This document shows positions 24,125 through 36,249 of a stretch of DNA of 64,000 nt, piece after piece (within the stretch, counting starts at the first letter, position 1; each line of letters starts with the position of its first letter). Origin of the DNA: Pseudognaphalium luteoalbum (Eukaryota > Streptophyta > Magnoliopsida > Asterales > Asteraceae); contig OY730198.1 of assembly GCA_963422505.1 (NCBI GenBank), positions 82,275,595 through 82,339,594 on the forward strand, given 5' to 3'. The translations under genes and the position numbers were made by a program. The notes under the pieces were generated by a model that did no database searches, had not been told where the DNA came from, and saw only the letters and a list, made by a program, of their open reading frames with translations.

Positions 24125-25136
24125 TATTAGAGGTTAAATTAGGGTTTGTTATTATGGATGATGGATCAGCCAGATGGGCTAGGACCCGTTAGGGTTCTAA
24201 GATTGCTTTGTGTTAAAGCGCATATTACTGATCAATCAATAATACTACAATTATCATTTATATAGTTGTATATGGTATCAGAGTTTAGGTTTTAAAGAAA
24301 ACCGATTAAAGATAAATCATCCTCTGGTCGTCGGCTAATCACCGATGATTCGGAGGGATCTCTTTCGTTTCTTTCTTTTTCTATACGTCTCGAATAAGTG
24401 GATTCAATCCCATTACTATGTTATTTTATATTTTTCTTTCAACAAGATAATTACTATGTTATTTTTTATTTTTCTTTCAACAAGATCTCCTACAACCGAA
24501 ATCCTAAAACCCTAATGTTCAACTTCTAAAAATTCTGCATATTTGTCGCTAGACATCTATAGTCGTTGCTAATATTTGTCGCTAAGATTCGGCTTCCGTC
24601 ACTAAGCTTATTATTCCGTCACTAAACTACAGATTTCATTGCTAAGTCTCTACTTTTGTCATTAATCTGCTATTTTTCATAAACCGGAAATCATTGTCAT
24701 CTAGACCGAAAGTTGAGCACAAAATTGTCGTTCTTACCTAGGGTTAAGCAAAGCACCGACATTGCAAAAAAAAAAAAAAAAACGTACGCCACAAAGGAGG
24801 AACCGTCAAGCAAGTATACAACTTTTCGTCGCATACATTGATACATACGTGCAGTTTTATTTTATTTTTGGAAAACAAAAAAAAAGAGAAAAGAAGTGAA
24901 GACCAAAAGAAGAGAGAATATTTCAAGGAAGGCGGTTATTCAAGATTTTAGCAATCCTTCCAGTTTGACCGTTCGAAAGTCTTCCATTCAAACTGCGGGA
25001 GAGTATTAGAGGTTAAATTAGGATTTTAGTTCTAAGATTGCTTTGTCTTCAAGCTATGTTAGTACATATATAGGGCTATATGTAACCTTTACTAATCAAT
25101 CGATAATATTACAATTATCATTTATATAGTTGTACA
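24125..25136 (+). mobile_element. TRIM-like mini LTR element T1
   Basis: Two short LTRs share TATTAGAGGTTAAATTAG and ACAATTATCATTTATATAG: 24125-24272 (148 bp) and 25004-25136 (133 bp). The PBS TGGTATCAGAG follows the left LTR directly (24273-24283). A purine run GCGGGAGAG precedes the right LTR. Target duplication AAAAG at 24120-24124 and 25137-25141. The ~730-bp interior has no ORF. The terminal TG has become TA and the left CA has become TA, so it is old. Confidence 0.8.
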
Positions 25137-25141
25137 AAAAG

Positions 25142-25689
25142 AGCTGTATTATTGGTCATTGTGTTTACTTAATCAGGGGCTTAACCTATGAGTTATATCG
25201 ATCTTGATGTGTAGATCGACTAGCTCGGCCTATAGTATGAGCCCTCAGAAAGCTATTGAAAAGATATTGAGATGTTATTAATCGAATTTCTTCTAGATTT
25301 GGGATGTGGTCTATCTTGTAATGCTGATGGTGGTTTTAGAACCAATTACTTTGGCTAGGCGCATATAATGATTCTTATCAAAATGTCAACTTGTATGTAA
25401 TGAATAAGTTCTACCTCATGTTGAGTCAAAAGTCGATCAATGACATGTTGGAAAAGAGCAAGTGTCAATGGAACGATGTGGGGAAAATATCGCGTGTACA
25501 TGTAGTTATTGTCCCAACAATTGCGCATCATAGCTAAGAATGTATAGTAGGATTTTCAGTCCCATTCTTAAACCTTATTGAGTTGGTGTATGGAACTAAT
25601 GATGGATTTGAAGGATATATCTAAAATGTATGGTTAAAATGTGTGCTTACTATTCTCACGTAAATATTATGTTCTTACTAGATCCCAAG
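25142..25689. other. Gene-free stretch, possible decayed coding trace
   Basis: A stretch near 25370-25500 can be read for about 40 codons on the plus strand but shows no start, splice sites or family motif. Nothing else was recognised. Confidence 0.3.
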
Positions 25690-25862
25690 TCTAGGTAGAG
25701 ATCCAGTGAGAACTAATTAGTGATGAAAACTATGAGAACCAAGTTATGCATCTAGTTTTTGTGATATAATTAGATGCATAATGTGAAATGCATCCTTGAA
25801 ATTAGATGCTGAATATAGTTCTCAAAGTTCTCACCACTAATTTGGTTCTCACCCAATCCTTG

Positions 25863-25865
<3 letters not shown>
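25690..25865. mobile_element. Small foldback element next to (TA)n
   Basis: GTGAGAACTAATTAGTGATG near the left end is answered by an inverted CACTAATTTGGTTCTCAC near the right end. Internally, the GCATCTA blocks also face each other. It abuts a TA tract on the right. No ORF. Confidence 0.55.

Positions 25866-25914
<49 letters not shown>
25866..25914. repeat. (TA)n microsatellite
   Basis: Uninterrupted TA run. The sequence after it carries repeated ATTCACATGTGATTGAAG-type blocks at 25917 and 26010. Confidence 0.95.
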
Positions 25915-25918
<4 letters not shown>

Positions 25919-26485
25919 TCACATGTGATTGAAGTTAATCACATGTGAACAAACATGTAATATAGTAATTATCACAATTTTCTACTTTAGTTGGTTCTCT
26001 TAGAACATATATTCATATGTGATTGAAGTTAAATACATGTGAACAAACACGTAATCTAGTAATTCTAAAAGTTCACTACTTTTAGTTGGTTCTCATTTGA
26101 GCCTTGAGGGAGGTTTAAATGATAACCACTATAAAGTTGAGAACTTTAAGAACCATAAGGAATATGTAGTTCTTCACGTGTAATTCACTTTATACACTTG
26201 TAAATATTAATATATGCTCAAATGAGAAACAAAAAGGTGTAAAAACGTAAATTACGTATAAAAACACGTAAAAACACATATGTTCATAATCGAACAGTTC
26301 TCGTGTGAACGAATCAGTTTAAGTTAGTTAAAATAAGTTTTTACACTAAATTTTTTGAATTTCAAGGTCTTATTGATTCTTATTAACACTTTTTATATTT
26401 TTTGACATTATCATATGTGAACAATCACATATTTGCATGGTTCTCACAAGTTCTCAATTTCTTAGTTGTTCTAATTTGAATCCTC

Positions 26486-26488
<3 letters not shown>

Positions 26489-26551
<63 letters not shown>
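26489..26551. repeat. (TA)n microsatellite
   Basis: Uninterrupted TA run between AT-rich sequences rich in TTCTCA/TGAGAAC words. The following 26552-27110 has no gene I can recognise. Confidence 0.95.
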
Positions 26552-26555
<4 letters not shown>

Positions 26556-27108
26556 GGTGTTAACTTTAGACCCATTTGTTACTTTATGAGTCAAGTTGGT
26601 TAATATTTATTATGAGAGTCGACGATTCACATGAGAACCAATAAGAAATTGAGAAGTTGTAAGAACCACTCAAATAAGAACTATAAGGAGATGTATATCT
26701 AATATAACATCGAATTATGTAACAATTGACTAACGGGTCTAACGGGTATTTTTTTTAACACATCAATTCATTTTCACTCAAATAAAAAAAACTTTGGTGG
26801 AAATCTAATGGGTCGACCCAACATAAAACTCATTTGACCTGAACCGTTTAGACCTATCCTCCTAATATAATGACCTCTAGACCCAGACCCATTTAAACCC
26901 AAATCTATATAAACCCATGACCCGACGCGAACCATTCTTTTACATTTCATGAAAAAAAAAGAATACTTTATATTTAATTGTTACATGTTATTAAATATCA
27001 ATAAAATTGATTGAAAGTAATAAATTTTAGATCATAGCGAAAGTATTATATTATAAATTATGCATGGACAAAAACATAATGACAAATTGACAACCTTGAT
27101 GCTTATAC

Positions 27109-27140
<32 letters not shown>

Positions 27141-27141
<1 letters not shown>

Positions 27142-27482
27142 AGTTTCCAACGAGAACACATCAAAAATAAGAACGGTAAGAACACTTCATAAATGCATAA
27201 TTAGCCAACAAAATCATTAGATTCACACTCATACATCTCAAATATGTGTAGAAAAATTGATTAGAATAGATGCGAACTTTCAGAAATAGACAAAAATCGA
27301 AAAAACGATTTATGCACAATTATAGAGATAATAGTGCATCAATCGTTTTTTTCGATTTTTGTGCATTTTTAGAAGTGTGCATTTATTTTTCTTTGCATAT
27401 TTGAGATGTATGACTGTGAATAGTTGTGCATTTATGAGGTGTTCTCACCGTTCTTATTTTTGAAGTGATTTCATTTGATTCA

Positions 27483-27486
<4 letters not shown>
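27141..27486. mobile_element. Foldback MITE embedded in a TA microsatellite
   Basis: The left arm contains CAAAAATAAGAACGGTAAG and the right arm its near-exact inverse (CACCGTTCTTATTTTTG). Arms exceed 60 bases, and CATAAATGCA words also face each other. TA tracts lie directly on both sides (27121-27140 and 27486-27520), as described for Micron-type MITEs of rice. That comparison is by analogy only. Confidence 0.7.

Positions 27487-27552
<66 letters not shown>
27486..27552. repeat. Compound (TA)n(GA)n microsatellite
   Basis: TA run to about 27520, then GA run to 27552. Confidence 0.95.
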
Positions 27553-27554
<2 letters not shown>

Positions 27555-28532
27555 GAGTTCTTTTAAGCAAAAAAGTAGAGAATAGTATTGTTCCATTTCT
27601 CTACAAAACCCACTTTAATTTTTACCCCATGGTTAATTATCTCACAAACCGTAAATCCATAAATTATAAAAATTACATATTCAGAACCAACGTCTTTTTC
27701 TCTTCGATTAGAGATGTCATAAGCTATACTTTCGATGAATTTTTTTTCTTCGTTTTTTACCGGATTTTACAATATAATCACATGTGATTTTTGATAAAAA
27801 AAAATTAAAATTTGTTCACAATTATTTATTCATGGTATATGTTATTTAACACGTGATTACAACTTATATTCATCCCCATTAATAGTTATAACGAAAAAAT
27901 TAAAAATTGCATTGGTTTTCATTAAAAATCACATGTGATTCCTAGTTGTACATTTAATCACATGTGATTTGTTATATAATCACATATGATTTTGTATATA
28001 ATCACATATGATTTTCATTTAAAAAATTATATTTGATTAGCAATTTACCGATATATGATAATTCATATATGATTTCAACTTGATTTTTATTTGATTGTAT
28101 AATTCTTAGTCAATGATTTGAAAATCCGTATTTGATTACTCTTTAATCACATGTGATTGATACTTTAATGTTCAATCGCATGTGATTACATCTTAGTTTT
28201 TCATGTCTTAATCTCTTCACATCATCAATGATTTGAATTTAAAGTATAGTCGGAAATATAAACGGGTGTCATTATTTTTTAGTGGTAAATCACATTGATT
28301 TCACATTACAAGTTTCTAAAAAAAAAAAACTTCGTCGAAAGTATATCTTGATAGATCTAAAATCGAAGAGAAAAAGACGTTGATTCCGAATATATAATTT
28401 TTGCAATTTGTAGACATACGGTTTGTGAAATATTTAGATTTGAAAAAAAAGATGAAAATGAGTATTTGAAATGGAGCAATCCTATTGGTTCCTCCATTCT
28501 CCCTTTTTTTACCATTCTTTTTTGAACTTTCC
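27551..28532. mobile_element. 1-kb foldback element with AATCACATGTGATT palindromes
   Basis: The ends are inverted copies (GGTGAGTTCTTTTAAGC left; inverse of GAACTTTCC and flanking sequence right). Arms share GTAAATCCATAAATTATAAAA-like and AGAGAAAAAGACGTTG-like blocks. The interior holds at least five palindromes of the AATCACATGTGATT type (27777, 27929, 27955, 28143, 28172) and two AATCACATATGATT variants. No ORF. The 28533-28950 stretch that follows holds nothing recognisable. Confidence 0.65.
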
Positions 28533-28950
28533 TATATATATATGTATATAAAAGCTTAATTGTATGAAAGTGTCTCAAATTTTCATCGATAATCTGGTAT
28601 ATGTATTCAACGTCAGTAGCTTATATCGTATATTTCGAACTTCTAATTATATTTGTCATTACTAGTAATCATGTCTAATCGATTACTTAGTCATAAAGTA
28701 ATCGCTAACTTTGTTGATATGACAATCATATAAATTGTCACGTCATCCAATACGTTATTGTCACATCATCAACACCGTCATTTACAAGTTACTCCGTATA
28801 ATACAATACGTTACGAGCACATAAACTAAAAATAAAAAAAATACTGAAAGTTGTGTTTCATAAGTAAATGCCATTGGCTATGATTCTATGAAGCCCGTAT
28901 AATAAGTGTAACTTCTTTATTCTTTGTACAGAAGATTTGAATACAATACT

Positions 28951-31729
28951 TGTCGCACCCCCAAATAATGATGTGGAAGCGATACGGGTTGAGTGCGACT
29001 AATCAAGGTATTCAAAGCACAAAGATCTATAATGAACGACTCTATATGCGTCGCTTTCAACTACATTGATATTATAAAAGTTTTACAATGTATAATAGTT
29101 ACAAAAGCTCGTATTTCAAATGTTTAGAGACTCTAGGGCATATCTAATTGTACAAAATATAGAAATGCAAGGGAATCTCCTGATGTCTGTATGCGACTCG
29201 AGCTATAATCCTGAGCAGATCTACTACTGCTGTGTACCTGAGAATACACGCTAAAAGGTCAGCTAAAAGCTGGTGAGCTCACAGGTTTGTAAAATGATGA
29301 AATATGAGTTATGAACCACAAGATTTAAGTATGATGATTTGTAATTAAGAAAATAAATGGTTGTATATTACTGCCATGAGGCCATAGTTTGAGCTTAACT
29401 GAGGGTGTCAGGATCACAATTAAGTGCCTGAGCGAGGGTGCCTCCTGCATGTGCCTAATCAACACACGTATGAACAAATGATAATGCGTCCGTTCGACCG
29501 CAGTCGTGGTAGCGCGACTACCCCGGACGAGGATTGTCAATCCTATATGGTACCATACACTAACATTCACGCTAAATCCATACTAACAAACTATGATATG
29601 GAGGGCTTCATGATTAGTAAAACAACTCATGCAGTCAATATATCGAGTTTTGTACTTGTGTTCACATGTAAATAAACTGAGCATGTATTCCCACCCCTGG
29701 GTTGATAACAGTAAAATAATGGGCTATGAGACTCACCTGAGTCTGGTATGTTGCAATGAAGCAAGTATGATGTAGTACAAGTAGTGGTGTTCAAAGACTG
29801 TAACCTGCCAGGCGTTCAAAACGTGCAAAATTATAATAATGAGTAGGTATCTCAAAAGATCACCTATGCTAGTTCATCCAACTAGTAATGTCCAAATGAT
29901 TTGGTTTGTTTGTTTGTGTTTTAAAAACATGTACGGTCCGTTGGTGAGATTTCGTAATAATAATTTCAAATTATTATTATCATTGTATTTGGTTTGTTGT
30001 ATACCTATAAAAGTATATGTCAAGCATTTCTGGGTTATTTCAAATATTTCATTTTGTTGTTGACGTTAACTCTAGTACATCGTGGTATTGTTCGTTGGAA
30101 TGTCGGTTATGAATCGAGTGTGTTTCGGTGTGCGACAGTGTGAATACGTGCGACAATCTGTGGGTGAGCAAGAGTATGAATGCGGCAATGGGGCTGCGAC
30201 AATAGTATTGTCACAGGTGGGAAGACTTGTGCGACAATATTGTTGCGACAATGGTGTTGTCGCAGGACGTTTGCGAGAATCGAGTTTTATGTGACAATGG
30301 TGTTGCGACAATGATATTGTCGCAAGATGTTTTTCGAGAATCAATTTGCGATGATTATTGTTGTGACAATGGCATTGTCGCATGTATTGCGAGGATTTAG
30401 CCTTATGCGACAAAGTGGTATTGTCGCAATATAAAGTCTTTTGTTTTCTACACTCTTTAGGACGAACCAAGGTCTACCAATTCAAAATCAAGCATGTTCT
30501 TTAAGGTGTCTAATTTACTACCAAACTTTCCCAAGAGTTATAGTGACCTTAAAGGTGGTCAAATAAAATCAAAATGAAAGGTTAACCATTTATGGTTCAA
30601 AACAGCTACAACTCAAAGATTGGGTTTTACTAAAAAATTTGTGGATTTTCAAGTCGTGCTATATAAGAACTTTTTGTAGTGTACTTTCATACGAGGATTT
30701 TGATACCAATTTCATTGTATAATTCATAGTAGAACTCGAGTTATGGTCGGTTTTGTGGACTGATTATCTGGGACAGATTTACTACTTATGTATATATATT
30801 ACAAAAACGAGTTTTATCAAGTTATTTGGACATAATCTAGTTAAATGATCATACTAACATGTTAATAAACAAGATACAAGTATTTTAGAAGAGTGATGAA
30901 ATCCTTACTACGCGTATGGAGAAACTGAAAAGATAGAATTGTAGCCCTTGGCGTTGTGATCGTTTTGCTCTTAAACTTGAGGAATTCCAAGGAGTTTTAA
31001 TGGTGTTATTTTGTGTTTGAAGTGATGAACTAGAGAGAGAGAGCCATAGAGAGGAGAGAGGGAAAGAGGGATTTGATTTGAGTGTGGTAAGTGAAATTGT
31101 GGTGAGGTGAGGTGAGGTGGTGTTGATTTGGTGTAGTCAACAAGCAAGAGAGGGGAAGCCATTCCCCTTCATGTGGCCGGCCCCCATGGGTCGCATAAGA
31201 GGGTGGTTTGGTCTTTTACTTGTTTCCTTAAGTTTGTGTCCCGTATGGTGTTCGTTTCCCCGGTCGTTTAAACGTTTAATTAATGTTATATGCGTTTTAA
31301 ATATGAGTTTAAAATACGAATAAATATTCGATATTTACTTGAAGTATTTTAGTCAAAATACATAACAATGTGTTATAAAAATATAACTTTGATTTAATTC
31401 TGTTTGTCGGGCGCGAACCGCGCGTTGTTGTCGCGTTTAGTTTATTTGATACGTTACGAGTTATAAGTTAAATATTTTCAATTTAATATTTAATAAGTGA
31501 TTTGAATATTAAATAATTCTATATTTAATAATTTGATTTGTTCACCAACGTCCGTATAGATTGTATCAAATTACATTCGATATGGAAAATACACGATTTA
31601 ACCAAATCGCGTACGTATATATATTCAACAATATATAATGATACATTAATTATCCTAATCAAAGGACTAATTACATATATTTCAGAAAATTAGACACTAA
31701 TTATTAATCCTAATTTCACGAGTGTCACA
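28951..31729. mobile_element. Solo LTR C of the TGTAACACCC family
   Basis: 2779 bp from TGTCGCACCCCC to GAGTGTCACA with a perfect 5-bp duplication ATACT (28946-28950 and 31730-31734). It aligns with B and D in many blocks (GTACGG(C/T)CCGTTGGTG, AACTGAGGGTGTC-like, GTTCACCAACGTC). No PBS, PPT or ORF belongs to it. It is the most diverged of the four copies. Confidence 0.9.
30110..30435. repeat. Array of TGCGACAAT / ATTGTCGCA inverted motifs in LTR C
   Basis: About eight units; the clearest is GCGACAATGATATTGTCGC near 30309. Same LTR offset as the arrays of B and D, different motif. Confidence 0.8.
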
Positions 31730-31734
31730 ATACT

Positions 31735-32348
31735 TTTGTATAATCTAATTTAAATCTAATAATTAATATAATAATAAGTATAAGTAGAAGTATACATAAG
31801 AATAAATTTAAAAGATGGATGGTGTGAGAAATTAGAGGGCATCGCATCGCGCATTACTCGATAACAATTCCTCTTTGGGTGATAGTGTGACCCGTGAACT
31901 AACTTGTCGTTTTCTTTCTATTTTCTATTTTTCTTATTTACCTTTAAAATAAGTCAAAAAAATAAAGTCAGACATAGTATTTGAAAGGAAATAAAAATAT
32001 AACGAGAATTTGTCAAAGTTATGCTTAAATCAATGAAATTTTAACATAAAAATTGTACCTAAAAAAGATATATACTAATAAAAATTACTCCATTCCGATT
32101 GCAACCGTTAGTTGTAAGGGGTACGGTGGGAGAGGTGGGTTGCGAGTTAGGAGTCTGAGCTCGTGACGGACAAATGGGTAGTGAGGTGCGAAGTTGTGGT
32201 CCGAGTAGTCGGCTCCTTGCGAGCCAAATCAGTTGAATTTAAGATGATCATAACTTTTGAGGTGTTAGAAAAGTTGTAAGACATGTTAATTATGAACGGT
32301 AATATTAGGTCGCGATCAACTTTTGAGGTGTTAGAAAATGGTTTATTA
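31735..32348. other. Gene-free AT-rich spacer
   Basis: No ORF with family motifs. CAACTTTTGAGGTGTTAGAA occurs near 32309 and a close copy (ACTTTTGAGGTGTTAGAAAA) near 32253, a small local duplication. Confidence 0.5.
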
Positions 32349-32356
32349 TTTAAAAG

Positions 32357-32907
32357 CAATGTTTTAAAACCCGGGTTGACCCGGCCAGTTCGACCGGTCG
32401 GACCGGGACCCTTGGAAGGGACCGAGTCAACTAGGACCGAGTTTGGGGTGGTTTTTGACTCGGGTCGCCCGCCGGGTTTTCCGATCAGACTGGTGACCCG
32501 GTACCGGCCGGGTTTGATGTTTTCGATTTTTATTTTTTTTTGCTATTTGACTAGATGAATTATCAAACTCTAATGCTTATAACACTCCGTTTTTTCAATA
32601 GAAAAGTATTTATGTACTTTTATTGTTTAGTATTGTAGGAAATGAAGTTAAAAAATGGACGTAAAGTTTAGTTTTATAGGAAATGAATGTAAATTTATAC
32701 AATTTTTGAAATGCTCGTTATGTATTTATCAATTTTGTTCGTTATATGTAAAATAATTGATTTTACTTTTATTACTCGTTGGTAATATATATTTAATGAA
32801 AATTTGTTGGAAACCGGGTCAATCGCCGGTTCAACCGGTTGAACCCTGGTTGAACCGGACCCGGTCACTAGGCCGGGTCAACTTGAAACCTGGGTTTCAG
32901 AACATTG
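32357..32907. mobile_element. hAT-type MITE with CCGG-rich arms
   Basis: 551 bp, CAATGTTTTAAAAC to AACATTG, with a perfect 8-bp duplication TTTAAAAG (32349-32356 and 32908-32915). An 8-bp duplication fits hAT elements. The subterminal arms are rich in GGTTGACCCGG and GGTTCAACCGG motifs in inverse orientation. The middle is AT-rich and noncoding. Confidence 0.85.
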
Positions 32908-33357
32908 TTTAAAAGTGTATTATATATTGTATCTTTTAGTATTGTATGAGATGAACTTTCATTTGTTCTATTTTATGTATTGAGATTGTTAATTCCATTT
33001 ATTGAATGCATCCTTTCCTTTTTTTTGGGCATTCTTTGTATGTACGAGAAAATATACAATAGAATGCCTAAAAATGAAAAGTATATATGCACACAATTAA
33101 TAGACGAAATTGACAAGTTTAATACATATAATGAAAAGTTTTGATAGTACGTCATAAGATGTAAAGTATAATACACTTTCAAACAATAATAAAGGATTTC
33201 CATGTCGCAGCTATGCCTTAAATAACGTAATTACGATCTCAGACACACCATCAAGTAAATCGATTAGTTACTCGATTTGCATCGAAGATTATTTAAATTG
33301 TTCGTTTATCAAATTTAGTTCTAAAATCTATCCTTAATCTTTAATTAAGCATTATAT

Positions 33358-33930
33358 TATAGGGTTTATTGTGTCGTTATATATTAAAGTTTACACTTTT
33401 TTGTTATTGTATAAGTCAAACTTTGAAACCTTCGGTGATATTTATTGAAATTGTAATATCGTCTATTCATGTAACTTTTCTTTTTGGGTAAGATGAAAAT
33501 ATGAAAGTTTCTATTTTTACCCTTACCCAAAAAAGAAAAACTTACATACAATAGAATAAGTAAAATTATAGGGCTAAGTATATGAAAATGTATCAAACTT
33601 TGTCAAAATCTCTATTGTATGTATCAACATTCAAAACCTCTATTGTATATATCCAACTTTCGAATTTATGCTAATTGTATATAATTTTTCTACGTGACGC
33701 TTTGTAAGAATGCCACATAGGTGTTATATATGAATGACACACCAGTCAAATTATATACAATTAACAATAATTGAAAGTTGGATATGTACAATAGAGGTTT
33801 TGAAAGTTGATACATACAATAGAAATTTTGATAAAATTTAATACATTTTCAGACACTTATTCCAAAATTATATCTCATACAATAGTAAAAAGTGTAAAAT
33901 TTATTACATAACAAAACAATATACCCTATA
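33358..33930. mobile_element. Nested foldback element
   Basis: The outer ends TATAGGGTTTATTGT and ATATACCCTATA are inverted copies, flanked by TTATAT on both sides (33352-33357 and 33931-33936). A second inner pair of arms (about 33550-33660 and 33770-33860) shares TCTATTGTATGTATCAAC in inverse form. This may be one foldback inside another. No ORF. Confidence 0.65.
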
Positions 33931-34301
33931 TTATATCAAGAGTAGAACTATGATGAAATCTGGGTGTCACACATTCTTTCTATTGACTAAAGAATACAAA
34001 CAAATTCATCAAAAGGTACGATTTTAATTAAAAAGCGTCACTAAAGGACTTATAGCTCATTATATATTTTAATTATATTCACTGCATATTACCAACCAAA
34101 ACTATATTTTAATAACTTTGCATTAGAGTCGAAAGTATGAAAAATCAGATTCGGCTCTTTAACAACACATTCGTCTCGTTAACTTAAGCGTACACTATAG
34201 TAACAGTGTAGCTCACAACCCGGTCGTGGATAGTCAACTCGATCTAAAGTCTAAACGTAGATAATGTGTCGGGTAGTAGTTTGATTTATTGTACTTATAT
34301 G

Positions 34302-34725
34302 CAATGTTTTAAAAATCGGTTTTTAAGCGAATCGGAAATGTGACCGATTCCGGTTGAACCGGTTCGAATGATTCAACCGGCCGGTTGGACCGGTCACTAT
34401 TAAAATAAATAAAAAAAATTTTATTTTTATTTTTAAGTATTTTTCTTAACATTTTCTAAACATTTTTCCTTGTTTTTTACAACTATAACAAAAAAAGTTA
34501 TAATAATAATATAAAAACAATTAAAAATATAAAAAAAACAAAAAAAAATAAAAAAAACCCAAAAACCGGTTCAACTGATTCGTCAAAACCGGTTCAACCG
34601 GAAAAGTCAACGGTCTGATCCAATCCACTAAAAAGTCAAGAACCGGCTCATTTTGAACCGGAAACTTCTCCGGATCTGGTTGAACCGGTTCGACCGGGCC
34701 GGTTCAACCGGTTTTTAAAACATTG
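34302..34725. mobile_element. Second hAT-type MITE with GGTTCAACCGG arms
   Basis: 424 bp, CAATGTTTTAAAAATCGG to CCGGTTTTTAAAACATTG, the same terminus class as 32357-32907. Flanking octamers CTTATATG and TTTACATG match in 6 of 8 positions, so it is older. Arms repeat CCGGTTGAACCGG palindromes. Confidence 0.8.
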
Positions 34726-34733
34726 TTTACATG

Positions 34734-36097
34734 CATTTATGATTTATAGTTGGCTCATTGTCGTCTTACATGCATAATTGTCGTTTTGTTTCATTAGTGG
34801 CGCTATTGTAATTATCTTGAAATACTAAGGTTATTTATATAGTACGTTTATTTTTGATATTTCATACTACGTACTCCGTAGTTAGATAAGGAGTTGAATT
34901 AATCTTCAACTATAAGTAATAAGTGTAGGGCCTAAGAATATTGTCAAACATTCACAACGTCCTAATATCATTGACAAGGACAAGTAACCCACAATTTCTT
35001 GTTATTTTTCATTCTTCACGTTTAATATATTACGAGCAACTTTTTCACGAGATGACAGTTTATTCTTAAATTTTCCACATCTTTTTATGTTATCTATACA
35101 CATTAGGGTACTTGAGTTACTCATCGATTTATAAAAATGAAATCAATTTAGGACCAACAAAAAAGGAAATATGAATTGCAATTTTGCAACGAAGGAAGTA
35201 ATACATTCAAACCAAAGTAATATATAATACTCATAGCTATTTGTTACTCAATTATATATAAAAAAAGTTACATATCCACCCATGACTTATATTTCAACCA
35301 AAAAACAAGCTCTTATGTAGTGAGTAAGTACTATATATGTGCAAAATAGCAATCTCAACAAGATTCAACGATTCACAACCACAAAAACAATCAAATCAAC
35401 ACCAAGAATGAAACTAAATAATACTAGATTAACCAAACCGGATTATTAACTCAAAAACAAGACTAAATCCTCATTATAGACTCTAAAACCCTTAACGATC
35501 AGTCAATCATGTAGCAGTAACAATCATAAATCACTAAAAGAATCATAAACTGAACCCAGACTTCGAGTTAATTCAGAGATCGAGAGAGAAAGTATATTAA
35601 GCAAAAAAATATAAATAATAATAATACAACATTATTGACATATATAAATTTAAAATAATAGAAAGAAAAAAAAATACACATTACACTCTTGAAGAATCAA
35701 AGTTGAGATATTGCTCCATCTTCAAGATTCGGACAACACATCTTTTCCATTTTGACATATTTGGTCCCTCAACTTGAATATTCTGCATGTTAAGTCAGGA
35801 TATAAAAGTCCGGTACCGTACCGGTACCCGTTCGGAATGTTTGATTTAATGGAAAATGAATTTGGTCCCTTAACCAGAATCCCGATTCCGTACCGGTAGC
35901 AATTTTATAGCCTCGTTTTCATTACATACTTTTCTTTACGGAAAAGAATGCTCAAATTGTTTTCAATCATTTTTATGCCATGAAATCATTTAATCATTTT
36001 TGGACATATAAATGAAATGTGTGACACTAGAATTATGTGCCAATCTATTGGAAATCAAATCATTGTTAATCTATGCTGGATATCATTTGCTATTTAT
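34734..36097. other. Intergenic region, one weak exon candidate
   Basis: AT-rich. On the minus strand a phase-0 reading of 33 codons plus stop (35782-35681) follows an acceptor-like ACATGCAG and contains MSKWKRCVVRILKMEQYLNF. It could be a terminal exon, but no upstream exon was found. Two GGTACCGTACCGGTACC-like blocks occur near 35815 and 35895. Confidence 0.3.
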
Positions 36098-36245
36098 CAT
36101 GCTCGATCGGTAGTGATGAGCAGTGACATCGTGAATCATAATCATATGCAATTTTTCTTGCTCAGTTACGGGCAATGACGTGATGTATCATCATCATATG
36201 CTATTACTCTTGCTCGTTTGAGGGCAATGACATCATGGGACTCAT
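36098..36245. repeat. Three diverged tandem copies of about 55 bp
   Basis: Units share TTGCTC, then G(C/A)(A/G)(G/A)TGACATCATG-like, then ATCATCATATGC(A/T)ATT. Divergence is high. No coding role was seen. Confidence 0.5.
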
Positions 36246-36249
36246 TGTT

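Noticed and set aside
13814..31729. LTRs B and C as the two ends of one large gypsy element
   Set aside because: Each has its own perfect target duplication (CCACC and ATACT), and the DNA between belongs to E1 and other elements; both are solo LTRs.
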